A stretch of 64,000 nt of DNA from assembly GCF_001953955.1 (NCBI RefSeq), contig NZ_CP019300.1, positions 372,001-436,000 of the forward strand, in the 5' to 3' direction. Under the pieces are notes generated by a model, which had not been told where the DNA came from, made no database searches, and saw only the letters and a program-made list of their open reading frames with translations. The translations under genes were made by a program, and so were the position numbers. This DNA is from Prevotella intermedia ATCC 25611 = DSM 20706 (GTDB lineage Bacteria > Bacteroidota > Bacteroidia > Bacteroidales > Bacteroidaceae). The stretch's first letter is position 1. Every line of letters begins with the position of its first letter. Of this stretch, positions 51,592-60,935 are shown in pieces.

Positions 51592-52893
51592 ATGGACAGC
51601 AAAGAATTGTACAAACTATACGAACAGCACCCTGTTATAACAACCGACAGTCGCAATTGCCCCGAGGGCAGCATATTCATTGCACTGAAAGGAGCTTCGT
51701 TCGATGGTAATAAATTTGCAAAAGCTGCATTGGAAAAAGGTTGCAGCTATGCCATTATCGACGAAAAAGAGTATGCCGAAACGGGAAACGACCGCATTAT
51801 ACTCGTAGATGACGCCCTTGTTGCCTACAAGGAAATAGCAAGGGCACACCGCCGCACATTCCAAATACCTGTAATAGGTATTACGGGCACAAACGGAAAA
51901 ACCACTTCAAAAGAACTAATATCGGCTGTACTGGCAGAGAAATTCAATGTTTTGCATACCGAAGGCAACTTCAACAACGATGTGGGAGTGCCTAAAACCT
52001 TGCTGCGTCTGCGTCCCGAACACGAAATTGCCGTAATAGAAATGGGAGCATCGCACAGAGGCGACATTACGAAACTGGTTGAATATGCAGAGCCTACTTG
52101 CGGACTGATTACCAATGTGGGTTGTGCGCACCTGCAAGGATTTGGCAGTTTTGAAGGCGTAAAGCAAACCAAAGGCGAACTGTACGACTACCTGAAATCG
52201 CACGACTGTCTGCTTTTCCTAAACGAAAGCAACGCCGATTTGGCAGAAATGGCTGCGCAACGCGATTTTGAACGTGTGGTTTCGTATGGTCAGGACGAAA
52301 CAGCGAATGTGCAAGGTGAGGTGGTAGACTGTGCGCCTTTCCTGCGTTTCCGTTGGCACGAAGCAGGGGGCGAATGGAAAGAAGTGCTGACCCACCTTGT
52401 CGGTGCATACAATTTAGACAATATGCTGGCTGCCATTGCCATCGGTTTGCACTTCGGTGTTGCGCCACAGCAAATTTGCCACGCATTGGAAAACTATATA
52501 CCGAGCAACAACCGTTCGCAACTTACTGAAACACCGAACAACAAACTCGTTGTAGATGCCTACAATGCCAACCCTTCGAGTATGGCAGCAGCCATAGAAA
52601 ACTTCCGTTTGATGGCAGTAGACAACAAGATGGCAATACTTGGCGATATGCGCGAATTGGGCGAAGCAACTGCCGAGGAACACCAAAAAGTGGTAGACTT
52701 GCTTGTGGCAGCAGGCATTACGAACGTTTGGCTTGTGGGCGAGGACTTCGGAAAAACCGATACTACCTTTAAAAAGTTCAAGGACGTTGAGGAAGTAAAA
52801 GCGGAAATAGCCCGCTGTCAGCCCAAGGAACACTACATATTAATAAAAGGTAGCAACGGCACGAAGCTATACGAACTGCCCGAACTGTTGTAG
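51592..52893 (+). CDS. murF: UDP-MurNAc-tripeptide--D-alanyl-D-alanine ligase
   Basis: 433 residues. It adds D-Ala-D-Ala to the peptidoglycan precursor with ATP in the cytoplasm. The P-loop is GITGTNGKTTSKEL (about 101-114). Other Mur-ligase motifs are TEGNFNNDVGVP, EMGASHRGDI, LVVDAYNANPSSM and GDMRELGEATAEEHQ. It stands alone, with no mur or fts neighbours, unlike the dcw cluster of many bacteria; this is normal in Bacteroidetes. Confidence 0.95.
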   Translation: MDSKELYKLYEQHPVITTDSRNCPEGSIFIALKGASFDGNKFAKAALEKGCSYAIIDEKEYAETGNDRIILVDDALVAYKEIARAHRRTFQIPVIGITGTNGKTTSKELISAVLAEKFNVLHTEGNFNNDVGVPKTLLRLRPEHEIAVIEMGASHRGDITKLVEYAEPTCGLITNVGCAHLQGFGSFEGVKQTKGELYDYLKSHDCLLFLNESNADLAEMAAQRDFERVVSYGQDETANVQGEVVDCAPFLRFRWHEAGGEWKEVLTHLVGAYNLDNMLAAIAIGLHFGVAPQQICHALENYIPSNNRSQLTETPNNKLVVDAYNANPSSMAAAIENFRLMAVDNKMAILGDMRELGEATAEEHQKVVDLLVAAGITNVWLVGEDFGKTDTTFKKFKDVEEVKAEIARCQPKEHYILIKGSNGTKLYELPELL

Positions 52894-52967
52894 GAGCCCT
52901 TACAGAAATAGAATCTCGATGCGTTTTTAGCTTAATTAACCTGTAAAAATATGAAGTTATTATTGAT

Positions 52968-54752
52968 ATGAAGCGACCTGTACACAATTTGAAACCTACT
53001 CTACCCAGTTTCTTTAAAACTATTTTCTGTGCGCTTTATATCTTTATAGCTGGTTTTTCTGTTGCGTTTGCTGGCGTAAATCCTGCCACTGTTCATAGCA
53101 AAATGCAGCAATTGCCAAAAGAGAAACAATTGCCCTATTTGCGCAATATCTGCGATGATGCCATTGGAAAAGACGACAAAAAGCAATACGAACTATTGAA
53201 AATTTATATTGCAGAAGCACAAAAGCATACTTCAATACCCCATGAGTTGTATGGCTTGAAACGTTTGATAGGCTATTATTACAATTACGACAAGACCAAA
53301 GAACTCCAGAAAGAACTGCCCGAAGCTATGAGTAAAATGATAACTCACGGCTATACCGACTACTATTATGAAATGTGGTCGCTTTTGGTAGAACAGTATT
53401 TCTACACTGAGAAAATCATTCATGCACTTTCAGAGGCTAAAGAATTGTTTGCCGATGCGAAGAAACGGAAAAACGGATATGGGCTTGCTGTGGCAAACAA
53501 CCTATTGGGAGAAATCTACGCAGGTATGTACGATGGTGTCATATCGTTGAAACACTTCGCCATTGCTCTTGAATATGCCAAGAAACTGAAACACAATAAC
53601 CGCCTGCTCGTACTGATTTATTCAAACTATACCGATGCTTTGTATAATGAAAGAAAATACGACCAAATGCTAAAGGTTGCTCAGGAGTGGGAGAAAAAGC
53701 TAAACGATTATGCAGAAAAGACAAAGAAAGAAGGCAAATCTTTATTGCTCTTGACACCGTGGTATTCTTATTGTTACCTTTCAATAGCTGACGCACAAAT
53801 GCAATTGGGTAACTATGATGAAGCTAATGGGTATCTGCAAAAGGTTGCTTCGACCATAAACACTCAAACCATAAGGGTAAAATCGGCTTACTATCATAGT
53901 ATAGCGCAGTTTTGGGCGTGCAAGAAAGACTATAAGAATGCTCTGAAATACAGCGATATTTGCTTGAAAATAAGTGCCGAAATTAACGATGCTATGGGTA
54001 TGAACAGCCTACTCATCGACCACGCCAACATCTTAAACAGTGCTGGTAGATACAAGGAAGCATCGCAACTATACAGCAGTTTGATGGAAAAACGCGATAG
54101 TCTGGAAGAAGAATATATGCGTAACCAACTCAACGAAATGAGCGTGAACTACCAATTGGAGAACGAACGAGCAAACAAAAATCAGGCAAATGCAAACTTA
54201 GCCATATCCTTAGGTGCGCTGTTGGTATCTATATTATTAGGTGTGATTTATTATATTTACACACGAAAGCTCAGACAACGGGAAAAGATAATGTTTAAAA
54301 CTGTGCAACGTTTCAAACTGACGGAACGCTTGAACCTTGCTTCGCTGGAAACTTTATCCGAAGAAAAGCTAACGATGGAAGAACGTTTGTTTATAGAAAC
54401 TTGCCAAATGATGGATAGGGACAAGCCTTATCGCGACCCAGACTTTAATCGCGATACGATGGCTACGCTGTTAAATACAAACCGAACATACTTAGGAAGT
54501 GCCATCAGGAAGTATGCCGACGGACTTACCATATCTGAGTTTATTACGCGCTATCGCCTACGCTATGCAGCTGCATTGTTGGTAGGGCGGCCCGATATGA
54601 ACATTAACGACACAGGATTGATGGCAGGGTTCAATTCGCGAAGCACTTACAACCGCCTTTTCCGTAACTTCTTCGGTGTATCGCCCACCTCGTTCCGCGA
54701 TATAAAAATACAATCTACTGACGAACAAAGAACCGAAATGGAGGATATGTAA
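52968..54752 (+). CDS. TPR-membrane-AraC transcriptional regulator
   Basis: 594 residues. A signal or first membrane segment (FFKTIFCALYIFIAGFSVAF) is followed by TPR-like helices (residues about 40-400), a membrane span (AISLGALLVSILLGVIYYIY, about 408-428) and a cytoplasmic C-terminal AraC HTH (MATLLNTNRTYLGSAIRKYA, then INDTGLMAGFNSRSTYNRLF). The layout suggests a one-protein sensor with periplasmic TPRs and a DNA-binding end. It converges with another AraC regulator (9 bases between stops). It may control the surface-protein locus downstream; this is inference from position. Confidence 0.85.
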   Translation: MKRPVHNLKPTLPSFFKTIFCALYIFIAGFSVAFAGVNPATVHSKMQQLPKEKQLPYLRNICDDAIGKDDKKQYELLKIYIAEAQKHTSIPHELYGLKRLIGYYYNYDKTKELQKELPEAMSKMITHGYTDYYYEMWSLLVEQYFYTEKIIHALSEAKELFADAKKRKNGYGLAVANNLLGEIYAGMYDGVISLKHFAIALEYAKKLKHNNRLLVLIYSNYTDALYNERKYDQMLKVAQEWEKKLNDYAEKTKKEGKSLLLLTPWYSYCYLSIADAQMQLGNYDEANGYLQKVASTINTQTIRVKSAYYHSIAQFWACKKDYKNALKYSDICLKISAEINDAMGMNSLLIDHANILNSAGRYKEASQLYSSLMEKRDSLEEEYMRNQLNEMSVNYQLENERANKNQANANLAISLGALLVSILLGVIYYIYTRKLRQREKIMFKTVQRFKLTERLNLASLETLSEEKLTMEERLFIETCQMMDRDKPYRDPDFNRDTMATLLNTNRTYLGSAIRKYADGLTISEFITRYRLRYAAALLVGRPDMNINDTGLMAGFNSRSTYNRLFRNFFGVSPTSFRDIKIQSTDEQRTEMEDM

Positions 54753-54761
54753 TGCATACGC

Positions 54762-55886
54762 TTACACTTTTTGCCGTGTATTGAGCCAACGCAAAGGGGT
54801 AGTACCTTCCAGTCGTAAAAAGATTTGAATGAAGTAGCTGCTTGACGAAAAACCCACTTTATAAGCAATCTCCTCTATCGTGAGCGTTGTGTCCGACTGC
54901 ATAATTTGCTTGGCTTTGCGAATACGCAAGCTGCTTATCCAACTGCTGAAGTTAGAATTGTAAGTCTCGTTAATATATCTTGATAGGTAACTGCGGTTAG
55001 TTTTTATTTCACGAGCTACCGAATCAATAGTCAAATCCGAATTACAGTACTCCTCATTTGAAAGCCAAATACGCATTAATCCCTTTTGTGCTTCGGTTAA
55101 AATATCTTCCTTTTTAATGCTTGAGGTACGGGATTGAGTTTTTTTCAACAAGATTTGTTGTTCGTAACTTAATCTAAAAGAACGTTCTACCCTTTCAAAT
55201 ACGAACGAATAGTTAATGAACGACACGGCTATATAGACATTCATAATGGTTGCTGCCACAAAGTAAACCACTCTAAATATATAAGGTGCAAAAAGCACTA
55301 CAACGCTGAAGACTCCAAGAAGAACAATGAACATAATGCTTCGGCGTATCCAAAGCACGAAATTATACATTTGGTCGGTATAATAATTATCGAGTTGTGC
55401 ACGCGCTATCTTATGCAACCTAAGGAAGCGAAGAACACAAACAATGGTAAAACATATCAGCATACCCCCTCCGACAAAAGCCAATATTATTTGAAACGTA
55501 TGATTCTTAGTGGTTAGAGATGTCAGACAGGTGGCACATACTGCGCACCACGACAACAAATCGAATAGCACACGTTTGAATGTTCCGAAAGAATGGTCGA
55601 GCAAATGAAAGAAAGCTAAACATAAAAATATAAGCTCCATATAAAAGAAAGGTGTATCGAAAGCAGCAAGAACTTCTGCTGGAAGTGTATTTTTAGGTAG
55701 TGTCCACCCCAAAAATATCTGCGAAAAGAGAAAGAAAAAAGCCACCACCATAAATCCACGCGACCTCCGATAAGGTGCAAATATTTTCCGTTTCGGAATC
55801 CTCATAAATATAAAGATGAAGATGAATACAAGATATATGCCCCACGAGGCATTTAATATGCTTTGCACTAAGTTTTCTATTGTCAT
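54762..55886 (-). CDS. Membrane AraC-type regulator with about seven TM segments
   Basis: 374 residues. The N-terminal 220 residues form about seven membrane helices (IYLVFIFIFIFMR, GFMVVAFFFLFSQIFLGWT, LAFVGGGMLICFTIVCVL, IMFIVLLGVFSVVVLF). Then a linker (residues 220-270) and an AraC HTH: IDSVAREIKTNRSYLSRYI and LTIEEIAYKVGFSSSSYFIQ. It is divergent from the large secreted orphan gene (342 bases between starts), with a -7 box TAAATTTG on the minus strand at 55912-55919. A membrane-bound regulator sensing an envelope signal is the likely role. Confidence 0.85.
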   Translation of the reverse strand: MTIENLVQSILNASWGIYLVFIFIFIFMRIPKRKIFAPYRRSRGFMVVAFFFLFSQIFLGWTLPKNTLPAEVLAAFDTPFFYMELIFLCLAFFHLLDHSFGTFKRVLFDLLSWCAVCATCLTSLTTKNHTFQIILAFVGGGMLICFTIVCVLRFLRLHKIARAQLDNYYTDQMYNFVLWIRRSIMFIVLLGVFSVVVLFAPYIFRVVYFVAATIMNVYIAVSFINYSFVFERVERSFRLSYEQQILLKKTQSRTSSIKKEDILTEAQKGLMRIWLSNEEYCNSDLTIDSVAREIKTNRSYLSRYINETYNSNFSSWISSLRIRKAKQIMQSDTTLTIEEIAYKVGFSSSSYFIQIFLRLEGTTPLRWLNTRQKV

Positions 55887-56181
55887 ATATACGTTTTTAT
55901 TAGTTGTTTGTCAAATTTACGAATTTTATTTTAAAAGAATTGCTCAATTTCGTAAATATTATGCCTTAAATGAGCAAGTATTTGTTTTTCAGTTTATTAT
56001 AATACATTGTAATATTGATTTATTATCTATTTTCGATAAATTTCTGCAATTTTAATAAAGTATTAATATAGCAATTTTACGTTTTTAGAATATCTTATTT
56101 AACGTTTTTATGATATTAGAATCGAGTGGAAAGGCTATTATATATTTTTGCAGAAAAATAACAAGCCTGCATTAAGTCAGC

Positions 56182-56232
56182 ATGAAAATAAATGTAAAAC
56201 CAAAACAATTATTATTATTATTATTATTATGA
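56182..56232 (+). other. Poly-leucine mini-ORF formed by an ATT tract, overlapping the next start
   Basis: MKINVKPKQ followed by seven TTA leucine codons and TGA. The TGA (56230-56232) overlaps the ATG of the large secreted protein gene in an ATGA. The DNA is (ATT)7 at 56208-56228, directly before that ATG. The -7 box TATTTTTG (56143-56150) lies upstream, so the mini-ORF could be in the leader mRNA. It could be a leader peptide with translational coupling or just a chance reading of a microsatellite. The rest of the 342-base gap 55887-56228 holds promoters only. Confidence 0.4.
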
Positions 56233-59200
56233 AATTAAAAAGACATTACTATCAAGCGAAAGAAAGAAGATGGTATCGCACCATTATGCTTCTTTTCTTA
56301 TTGTGTCTATACGGACACACGCAAGCACAAAATGTAACCATTAGTCCCAAGACGGGTAAGCTGATGGCTGCATTAACAGAAGCTAACGAAATCGGATTTG
56401 AGAAAGGTTGGTCATCTCTTTGGCGTCACGAACAAATTCCGTTGTCATTAACAGTAGCAGACTATGGTGACCTTACACCAGGTGGGGAGCTGAAGAGACC
56501 CGCTGGCAACATTGCTATTCACAATGACGAATTGATTTTAGTGGGCGGAAGAAGATACAACCTATTTATGGAAGTTTCTTTGCCTAAAGGTTATCGCATT
56601 ACAAGTTATACGCTTGTAATGAAAAACAACTTAAATGGTAAGACTGTAAAAGATATGCCATTTGGCAATGTAAAGAAGCAATTGTACGAAACCAATGCAA
56701 GTTTTGATATAGCTGGTTATAAAGCTACATCTGGAGAGATTAATGGTTTTAAGGAAGATAATAAGGAATACACGATTACTCGTACATCAACCGCAAGTGG
56801 TGATATGGGCAACCAGCTTTATTTCTGTTTGGATAAAGGAAACGCAGATGCGTTTTTTGGTGTAACTATTAAGTATTTTGAAATTCACTTTACTGCCGAA
56901 GGCGACTTTACAGAACACGTAGTGCCTGTATCGCTTGGTGCTATGCCAAAGCCTACTGTAAGCTGTTATGAAATGCCATTTACCACATCGAAGCTTGACA
57001 TTGGCCCTATTCAGTCACGTGAAAAGAATGGTAAAACTTATTACAGCTACGACTATAAAAATGTTGCTGACCTTACTGCAAATATGATTATTTATCAGAA
57101 AGATGCAGTAAATGGCAATAAGCAAGCTGCTGATGTTGCTCCTAACAAGCATATTTCTGCTTTTGTAATGGACGGCAAAACTCATTTCGGATTAGGGAAC
57201 GATACTTACTTTATTGAAACACCTACAACTGCTAAGACTGCACATGGCGAGAACCTTTTGTTAGGTTATCGCATTGTAGGTGCAAAATTCAACTGTGCAT
57301 ACGCTAAAGCTCGAAACTATGCAGAGTTTATAGTAAGTGGGAAATTTTTTGGCAAACCTCATTACTTGACGGCAACAGGAGGTAATAATACTGATTATGC
57401 ACAAGCTGCCAAATGGTTTATTGATGATTATGGCCATATGCGTACAGGAAATAACTATTTGAAGGTAGATGATTCGGGCACAATATCTGTAACTTCTAAT
57501 AAAAATGGCGCAAGTGTGCTACGTAGAGATGGCGACAATATATTTTTCGGTAACAAGAGATTGAGTTATGATAGAAGAAAGTTCTTTTTTGGCTCATCAA
57601 CATATAATGTAGCATCTGCTAAAAATACAGGAACTGATTTTACTGTTAATTCTTACGGTGCACCTTACATTCTGAAGATTTACGATAAGACGGGTAAGGA
57701 AATTATACAAGAAATTGTCATTAACAATGCTGACGCTACCGGTACTTACGAACTCACGGGTTTGAACAACGACGCTGTTAAGTTTGAAATTACAGGATTG
57801 ACAGGCGATGATACGAAAGCGGTGGTTTCTGTTGATGTAACAATGCAAGCACTCAACCCATTCATACACAGTATTGATATTGTGTGCCACGATTGGCAGA
57901 ATGTAGGCAAGATGACACAAACCTTTACTGCTAACGACTTCTCTGTACGTGGTGGCAAGTTTACTTTCTATGTACCGAAAGATTTCAGCATCAAAGATGG
58001 CGAACAACAACCATGTAAGTTTACTTTTGAAAACTTGTACAGCCTCTATGGCGATAATACCTATTATACGGGAACACCACAGCAAAAGAACGGTAACGCA
58101 CGTTACGTCTTCATTGAGTCGCCATATGACAAAGCATTCAATGGCTTGTATGCCCCAACCTACAACCCTAATGCCGACTACAAAGATAAGGTTCAAGCTA
58201 TCGTAAGTGGTACAAAGGCTTTCCGTTTTAACAATGCTGACGAATTGGGTAATGACAATCATAGCACTGAAATCAGATACTTCAAGGAGTTTCCATTCAC
58301 AAAAGATGATTATGAGAATACTACCCATGGTGAATTTAAAGAGTTGAAGTTAAAGGAAAATGGCAGCGAAGTGCGTTACTTGTTCACCGCGGACGAAACG
58401 CGCTACAACATTTCTCCAGCTACTGCAACCGAACACCGTAGCCACGCCTACTATGTAATGGACATTCAATTGATAATCAAGGAGTATAAACCTAAGTTCA
58501 CATGGACTAAGATTTATACATCAACATGCTACGATGAGAATGGCAAGGACGTTGAAAAACCACAATATGGTTTGGAACTTGGTACTACAGAAGTAGACGA
58601 AGATAGCAAGATGGGCTATTTGACTATAGAACAAATTAATAACATTCTTCAAAATAAGACTGATGAATTAGGAGCGGAAGAGGGCGAACCTCGTCCAGCA
58701 GACATTGAAAAGCTAGACCAAGTGCTTTATGTTGATGCCAGCGACCTTAAGACGGTAGTTTATAAAAAGGCTGCTGAGGGTGCTAAAGACGATTTGGACA
58801 ATACGATGAGCCTACTCGGCAAGAACGCACTCTTCTACTTGCCAGAAAATCTTGCTCCTGCAAAGGACAACTTCGCAACAAAGACTGGTTCAGGCGAGTT
58901 CCGTGCATGTAAAGACATTGTGCTTACCGACAAGAAACCTTTCTATGCACCATACGATATTCGTGTAGATGCTGCACAAACAGCAACTTATACTCGCAAA
59001 ATAACTGTACCAAAGAATGGTAAGGTTGCATTCGCTTCTGTTATGTTACCATTTGCACTTAACGTACAAGATGGTGTACATACCAATGCCGATGGTCTAT
59101 GTAAATTTAGATTGAGCACGATGAATGAGAGCAATTGTATTACTCTTGAGCAAGGCGAAGCTACATCACCTAAGGACTATAAGGCAAAGGCTAACTTCGT

Positions 59201-59831
59201 ACCTATTACAGGTTCTTCAACAGTGGCTAACAAGCCTTATATGGTAGAAGTTCTGACAGCTCCTACAAACGAAAAGATTTCGTTCATAGCAAGCCAGAAA
59301 GGTTCTACTGTTGTTACAAGTAAAACTATGGACAGCGACTCTTACCTCTTCAAAGGCGAAACTGCAAATGGTAAGATTGGTCCATACGATGTGAGCTTCA
59401 CAAACTATGGTTCTTACTCTGGAAAGAAGATTGATAAGAATAAGAAAATATTCTACTTCTCTGGCAACATGTACTTGTGCTCAAGAAACTTAAGCCCTAG
59501 CTTGAATTGGCTGTATGTATATCCATTCCGTGCATTCTACGAATACACAGGTGGAGCAGATGCTAAAGACTTGAACGGTATGTCGATTAACTACGACGAC
59601 AGCGAAGGTGAAACTACTGGCATCGAATACTTGCAGACACGTCCTGACTTGGCTGTACAGGCTGGCAATGGTACCATTACCTTCACAGCAACAGCAGACA
59701 GAAAGGTGAATGTTTACACCGTAACCGGTACTTTGGCTAACAGCGTAAGCATAAAGGCGGGCAACACCGAAACCATCAATGTTCCTGCTGGCATGTATGT
59801 GGTAAATGGAGTGAAAATAATCGTTAAGTAA
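56229..59831 (+). CDS. Large secreted protein of unknown function
   Basis: 1200 residues from ATG 56229 (MKLKRHYYQAKERRW, then the signal TIMLLFLLCLYGHTQAQ). An in-frame extension to 56148 runs through the ATT tract and is rejected. No named domain is recognised. The body is rich in Asn, Lys, Thr and Tyr and looks beta-rich, with repeated phrases such as YFLTATGGNNTDYAQA-like and KVEFEITGLTGDDTKA-like segments. The C-terminus (VNVYTVTGTLANSVSIKAGN ... INVPAGMYVVNGVKIIVK) resembles the C-terminal sorting end of Prevotella surface proteins. A small acidic protein gene follows after 15 bases. Divergent from a membrane AraC regulator. Confidence 0.8.
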   Translation: MKLKRHYYQAKERRWYRTIMLLFLLCLYGHTQAQNVTISPKTGKLMAALTEANEIGFEKGWSSLWRHEQIPLSLTVADYGDLTPGGELKRPAGNIAIHNDELILVGGRRYNLFMEVSLPKGYRITSYTLVMKNNLNGKTVKDMPFGNVKKQLYETNASFDIAGYKATSGEINGFKEDNKEYTITRTSTASGDMGNQLYFCLDKGNADAFFGVTIKYFEIHFTAEGDFTEHVVPVSLGAMPKPTVSCYEMPFTTSKLDIGPIQSREKNGKTYYSYDYKNVADLTANMIIYQKDAVNGNKQAADVAPNKHISAFVMDGKTHFGLGNDTYFIETPTTAKTAHGENLLLGYRIVGAKFNCAYAKARNYAEFIVSGKFFGKPHYLTATGGNNTDYAQAAKWFIDDYGHMRTGNNYLKVDDSGTISVTSNKNGASVLRRDGDNIFFGNKRLSYDRRKFFFGSSTYNVASAKNTGTDFTVNSYGAPYILKIYDKTGKEIIQEIVINNADATGTYELTGLNNDAVKFEITGLTGDDTKAVVSVDVTMQALNPFIHSIDIVCHDWQNVGKMTQTFTANDFSVRGGKFTFYVPKDFSIKDGEQQPCKFTFENLYSLYGDNTYYTGTPQQKNGNARYVFIESPYDKAFNGLYAPTYNPNADYKDKVQAIVSGTKAFRFNNADELGNDNHSTEIRYFKEFPFTKDDYENTTHGEFKELKLKENGSEVRYLFTADETRYNISPATATEHRSHAYYVMDIQLIIKEYKPKFTWTKIYTSTCYDENGKDVEKPQYGLELGTTEVDEDSKMGYLTIEQINNILQNKTDELGAEEGEPRPADIEKLDQVLYVDASDLKTVVYKKAAEGAKDDLDNTMSLLGKNALFYLPENLAPAKDNFATKTGSGEFRACKDIVLTDKKPFYAPYDIRVDAAQTATYTRKITVPKNGKVAFASVMLPFALNVQDGVHTNADGLCKFRLSTMNESNCITLEQGEATSPKDYKAKANFVPITGSSTVANKPYMVEVLTAPTNEKISFIASQKGSTVVTSKTMDSDSYLFKGETANGKIGPYDVSFTNYGSYSGKKIDKNKKIFYFSGNMYLCSRNLSPSLNWLYVYPFRAFYEYTGGADAKDLNGMSINYDDSEGETTGIEYLQTRPDLAVQAGNGTITFTATADRKVNVYTVTGTLANSVSIKAGNTETINVPAGMYVVNGVKIIVK

Positions 59832-59846
59832 GGAAGGAGTACAATC

Positions 59847-60038
59847 ATGAAAAAGAAATATATAGAGCTCCAAATGGAGTGTATGCAAATGCAATACGAA
59901 GGCAATCTGCTTGAAGGTAGTTGGAATGACCACGCAGATTCAAAGGAATTTGATTTCGACTTCGATGCAGAATTTGATAATTACGATGACGATGAGATTA
60001 ATACTTTAAAAGATAAGAAAAACTCATGGGACTATTAA
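59847..60038 (+). CDS. Small acidic protein paired with the large secreted protein
   Basis: 63 residues: MKKKYIELQMECMQMQYEGN, LLEGSWNDHADSKEFDFDFD, then an acidic stretch and KKNSWDY. Net charge strongly negative; no signal or membrane segment. It lies 15 bases downstream of the 1200-residue gene. Layout and ends match the small protein at 23225-23425 (SKEFDF and WDY in both), also directly downstream of a large secreted protein. Function unknown. Confidence 0.8.
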   Translation: MKKKYIELQMECMQMQYEGNLLEGSWNDHADSKEFDFDFDAEFDNYDDDEINTLKDKKNSWDY

Positions 60039-60100
60039 CTTACGTACCACTTAACTATCTATGATTAGTTATTAATTTATTTAATTGCTGATGTTTGAGT

Positions 60101-60139
60101 AAGAGGGTGTCCAAGATAGCGATTTTGGTTCACCCTCTT
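60101..60139. terminator. Hairpin between the small acidic protein gene and radC
   Basis: Perfect 9-bp stem AAGAGGGTG (60101-60109) / CACCCTCTT (60131-60139) with a 21-base loop; may serve convergent genes. T runs are weak. Confidence 0.5.
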
Positions 60140-60140
60140 A

Positions 60141-60195
60141 TTTCGCAATGTCAAAGCGCAGTTATCGCTTTTTAACGGAATTTATTTTACAAAAT
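60141..60195 (-). repeat. Intergenic repeat family, head-only copy D
   Basis: On the minus strand it contains TTAAAAAGCGATAACTGCGC and TTTGACATTGCGAAA, matching the head of copies A-C with one change (GTGATAAC to GCGATAAC). Core and tail are missing. Confidence 0.7.
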
Positions 60196-60230
60196 TACGG
60201 TGAATGTTGTGTTGGGAAGGGTAGGAATTA

Positions 60231-60923
60231 TTATATCCTTCCTTCTTCACGATAGGAGTAAAAACGTTGGTCGGCAACAACGATGTGGTCTATGAAATGT
60301 ATGCGCATAGTGTCGGCAGCCTTCTTTACGGATATGGTTATGCTGTCGTCTTCTTTGCTGGGTGAGGGGTTGCCGCTGGGGTGGTTGTGGCACAAGGCAA
60401 TGGCGGTGGCGTTTTTCAGCAGTGCTTCTTTTAGAATGATGCGCACGTCGATGGCGGTTCCTGTTATGCCTCCGTGCGAAATACACTTTGCTTCGATAAG
60501 GTCTAACTTTTGGTTCATCAGCAAAATCCACGCTTCTTCTACGTCTTTGTCTTGCAGTTTCGGGTGCATATAGCTGTATATGGCAACAGCCGAATTGAGG
60601 TTAGGGCGTTTTGCAACATCTGCTGCCTGTCGTCGTTTTCCCAATTCGCAGGCGGCAAGAATGGTAATGGCTTTTGCTTCGCCTATGCCGTTGTAGGTTG
60701 TAAGGTCGGCAATGGATAGTTTTCCAAGCGTATTAAGGTTGTTCTCGCAGTCTGCCAAGACACGCTTCATTAGTTCTACGGCACTTTCGCGCGGCGAGCC
60801 AGAGCCTATCAGAATAGCCAACAGTTCGGCATTCGAGAGGGTTTCAGCCCCAAGGTTCATCAGCTTTTCGCGTGGGCGGTCTTCTTCTGCCCATTTGTTG
60901 ATGGTGAGTTTCTTCTTTTCCAT
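60231..60923 (-). CDS. radC: RadC-family JAB-domain protein
   Basis: 230 residues from ATG 60923 (the codon before is GTG). N-terminal helix-hairpin-helix part: LSNAELLAILIGSG, IADLTTYNGIGEAKAITILA. The JAB/MPN metalloprotease-like domain has the signature ALCHNHPSGNPSPSKEDDSI with HxH and a downstream acidic residue, preceded by the metal-site glutamate in EAWILLMN. Despite the name, a repair role is unproven. It starts 12 bases after the glycosyltransferase stop, so probably co-transcribed. Confidence 0.93.
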   Translation of the reverse strand: MEKKKLTINKWAEEDRPREKLMNLGAETLSNAELLAILIGSGSPRESAVELMKRVLADCENNLNTLGKLSIADLTTYNGIGEAKAITILAACELGKRRQAADVAKRPNLNSAVAIYSYMHPKLQDKDVEEAWILLMNQKLDLIEAKCISHGGITGTAIDVRIILKEALLKNATAIALCHNHPSGNPSPSKEDDSITISVKKAADTMRIHFIDHIVVADQRFYSYREEGRI

Positions 60924-60935
60924 CACGCAAGACAG

